Assembly (NCBI RefSeq): GCF_005502465.1
Contig: NZ_SCOT01000025.1
Location: forward strand, 1-42,052
Length of the DNA: 42,052 nucleotides
Direction: 5' to 3'
Source of the DNA: Sphingopyxis sp. L1A2A
Lineage (GTDB): Bacteria > Pseudomonadota > Alphaproteobacteria > Sphingomonadales > Sphingomonadaceae
Of this stretch, positions 40,439 to 42,052 are shown piece by piece. The position numbers and the translations under genes were made by a program. Every line of letters begins with the position of its first letter. Within the stretch, counting starts at the first letter, position 1. The notes under the pieces were generated by a model, which was not told where the DNA came from, made no database searches, and saw only the letters and a list, made by a program, of their open reading frames with translations.

Positions 40439-40518
40439 GCGCGCCGCTCCCCTCGCCACCCGATCGGTGGTCAATCGGGACTTACATGAATGTCATTAGC
40501 GGGCGTGGCAACCCCTCT

Positions 40519-40592
40519 CCGTTCGTGTCGAGCGAAGTCGAGACACGCGAAGGCGGGCGCAGACGTGTCTCGACTTCGCTCGACACGAACGG
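40519..40592. repeat. Perfect inverted repeat, 29-bp arms
   Basis: Arms 40519-40547 and 40564-40592 are exact inverted copies around a 16-base loop, carrying the string GTGTCGAGCGAAGTCGAGAC. It ends 3 bases before the sterol desaturase stop and lies upstream of the GMC gene, so it probably terminates the former. Confidence 0.9.
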
Positions 40593-40594
40593 GA

Positions 40595-41518
40595 TTAGAG
40601 GTGGACTTGTTCAGCAGGTTCCTTTGGTCGCCCCGCCGCCCAGCGCTCCTTGATCATCGCGCTCGTCGCACGGCTACCGTCGTGGCTCCAGCCGGGTTCG
40701 CGCCAGATATAGCTCAGCTTGTGGCGCCACGGCGCGGCCCACACATCCTTGGCGATCCCGACCCATTCGTGCACCGCCGCCCACAATATGTTGAAGCTGC
40801 CAAGCTGCTTGACGATGCCGTAACGCACCGGTTCGTCGTCGCGTTCGGCGACAAAGCTGCCGAACATCTTGTCCCAGATGATGAAGACCCCGGCATAATT
40901 GGCGTCGAGATAGCGTGGGTTCACCCCGTGGTGGACGCGGTGGTGCGACGGGGTGTTCATCACCGCCTCGAACCATTTCGGCAGCCGCTTGATCGCCTCG
41001 GTATGGATCCAGAATTGATAGATCAGGTTCAGCCCGGCGCAAAAGAACACCATCGCGGGCGGGAAGCCGATCAGGAACAAGGGTAGGCGGAAGATGAAGC
41101 CGAGGCTGATGAAACCCGTCCAGGTCTGCCGCAGCGCGGTCGACAGATTATAATGCTGGCTGGAATGGTGAATGACATGGCTCGCCCAGAACCAGCGCAC
41201 CCGATGCGCACTGCGGTGAAAGACATAATAGGCGAGGTCATCGAGGAAGAAGCAGAGGATCCACGCCCACCACCATCCCTTGAAATCGATCCCGATGTCG
41301 AACAGCCGGTACTGGTGCAACCACACCGCAAGCCCGACCACGATCCCGCCGACGAGCGCGCTCGCGACTTGGCTCCCCGTGCCAAGCATCAGCGAGTTCA
41401 GCGTATCGCGGGCTTCGTAACGGCTTTTGTCGGCGCGCCGCGCGACGATCATCTCGGCGATCAGCAGCAGGATAAAGGCCGGGATCGCATAGGTGACCGG
41501 ATCGGGCAGCTTATCCAC
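40595..41518 (-). CDS. Sterol desaturase / fatty acid hydroxylase family protein
   Basis: A 307-residue integral membrane di-iron protein. His clusters: HRSAH (about 102-106), 'HVIHHSSQH' (about 115-123) and 'HHRVHHG' (about 191-197), with a further His in 'FWIHTEAIKR'. Hydrophobic helices at about 8-26, 50-68, 88-100 and 133-165. The family hydroxylates or desaturates lipids; the substrate here is unknown (hopanoid, carotenoid and fatty acyl are possible). The GTG start at 41518 overlaps the stop of the upstream gene by 8 bases. Confidence 0.92.
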   Translation of the reverse strand: MDKLPDPVTYAIPAFILLLIAEMIVARRADKSRYEARDTLNSLMLGTGSQVASALVGGIVVGLAVWLHQYRLFDIGIDFKGWWWAWILCFFLDDLAYYVFHRSAHRVRWFWASHVIHHSSQHYNLSTALRQTWTGFISLGFIFRLPLFLIGFPPAMVFFCAGLNLIYQFWIHTEAIKRLPKWFEAVMNTPSHHRVHHGVNPRYLDANYAGVFIIWDKMFGSFVAERDDEPVRYGIVKQLGSFNILWAAVHEWVGIAKDVWAAPWRHKLSYIWREPGWSHDGSRATSAMIKERWAAGRPKEPAEQVHL

Positions 41519-41918
41519 GCCCGATCTCCCGCATCCGGCTCGCCCACATCCCGGCGTCCTTGCCCAAATGCAGCGTCACCGCGCCAAATGTCTTTTCGGG
41601 CATCGTGAGGGTCAGGAAATCCTTGTCGAGCCGTCCCATCACGCTGGCGTCGATCGGCCGCGCTGCGAAATGGTTGCCATGCGCGCGCACCAGCAGCTGG
41701 CGTCCCTCGCCATTGCGGACGATCGCGGCAAAGCCCGCGCGGTCGCGCGCCACCTCGATGCCGCAAAACCCCGCTTCGGCCTCTTCGGCGAGGCGGATCG
41801 CATGCGCGTCGTCGGCGATCCGCGGATCGGCGCCCAGCCCCATCTTGCCCACCAGCCACACGACAAACAGCACCGCGACCACCGAGCCGCCAAGCTGGAC
41901 CAGCTCCGCCAGCGTCAC
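41511..41918 (-). CDS. Small membrane-anchored protein, function unknown
   Basis: A 135-residue protein from GTG 41918: VTLAELVQLGGSVVAVLFVV, a single hydrophobic N-terminal helix (about 5-24), then a soluble domain with 'IRLAEEAEAGFCGIEVARDRAGFAAIVRNGEGRQLLVRAHGNHFAAR' and 'DKDFLTLTMPEKTFGAVTLHLG'. No family recognised. The GTG overlaps a TGA (41915-41917) ending an upstream frame that reads ...RLDALAGER, as in a normal 4-base gene overlap. An apparent longer N-terminus would run into the duplicated GMC segment and is rejected. It is coupled to the sterol desaturase gene. Confidence 0.72.
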   Translation of the reverse strand: MTLAELVQLGGSVVAVLFVVWLVGKMGLGADPRIADDAHAIRLAEEAEAGFCGIEVARDRAGFAAIVRNGEGRQLLVRAHGNHFAARPIDASVMGRLDKDFLTLTMPEKTFGAVTLHLGKDAGMWASRMREIGRG

Positions 41919-42052
41919 CGCTCGCCGGCCAGCGCGTCGAGCCGCACCGTACCGCGGCTTTCGGGGCGCAGCACGCAGGCATGACACGAAAAGCCATGGC
42001 CCTTGACCTTGGTCCGCCCATGATCCTCGAGCATCGCGGGAACGAAGTGATA
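41915..42052 (-). other. Fragment at right edge: GMC-like frame fused to ...DALAGER stop
   Basis: On the minus strand the frame reads the last GMC residues of the repeat (...SRGTVRL) and then DALAGER and a stop at 41915-41917. The GMC-identical part is the 113-bp repeat; the last seven codons are not GMC sequence. Either a truncated second GMC copy lies beyond the edge, or the true upstream gene has been joined to the repeat wrongly. Confidence 0.5.
41940..42052 (+). repeat. 113-bp direct repeat, copy at right edge
   Basis: Identical to 39255-39367 over all 113 bases up to the last base of the window, so the repeat may continue. The left boundary is sharp: base 41939 is G where the GMC gene has C. 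Confidence 0.92.

Overview
The window looks like chromosomal DNA of a sphingomonad, most likely Sphingopyxis or a close relative. This is inferred from the high GC content, the gene repertoire (minimal PutA with a divergent Lrp regulator, twin DUF4402 proteins, CHCC zinc-finger protein, many GMC/desaturase/acyl-CoA genes, a TonB receptor) and the intergenic inverted-repeat families. No marker gene here fixes the species. Coding density is high, and neighbouring genes often overlap by a few bases. Both edges cut through sequence: the left edge truncates a lipoprotein gene, and the right edge lies inside an exact copy of part of a GMC oxidoreductase gene found 2.7 kb upstream.

Layout. 1-4.1 kb: a five-motif multihaem cytochrome c followed by a lipoprotein, glutamate dehydrogenase (gdhA), and a divergent CcmI-like TPR protein. 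4.1-4.9 kb: a less GC-rich orphan gene with a possible leader ORF and dyads. 4.9-8.6 kb: putA and its divergent Lrp-type regulator. 8.6-11.5 kb: a tRNA-Gly with an integrase remnant that collides head-on with a truncated membrane-protein gene; that gene is the tail of an operon with a stand-alone receiver protein and a TPR/beta-barrel (YaiO-like) protein. A tRNA-Gln follows. 11.6-16 kb: adrenodoxin-type ferredoxin reductase, DoxX, M19 dipeptidase, and an acyl-CoA dehydrogenase behind a LiuR-like operator. 16-20.4 kb: two small regulatory modules (PadR/HAAS with a haem membrane protein; ArsR with a desaturase), then an M20 amidohydrolase and a GlsB-like protein. 20.4-24.9 kb: FkbM methyltransferase, nadB, an EEP-family lipoprotein, and an ABC ATPase with a small partner. 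25-30 kb: two DUF4402 proteins flanking a CHCC zinc-finger gene, tldD, and two secreted orphans. 30-32.4 kb: DUF924, a PNPOx-like protein, DUF2007 and a second EEP protein. 32.5-34.4 kb: glnK-amtB behind a near-ideal sigma-54 promoter. 34.7-42 kb: a TonB receptor, a VOC/HxlR-like divergent pair, GMC oxidoreductase, sterol desaturase-family protein and a small membrane-anchored protein.

Nitrogen themes recur: GDH, proline catabolism, P-II/AmtB, peptidases and L-aspartate oxidase. They are scattered over independent transcription units and do not form one pathway locus. I saw no CRISPR array, complete insertion sequence, prophage or complete defence system. The least conventional signals are in non-coding DNA: hairpin clusters behind amtB and behind the TonB receptor that could be small RNAs, several perfect operator-like dyads, the integrase scar, and the 113-bp duplication at the right edge.
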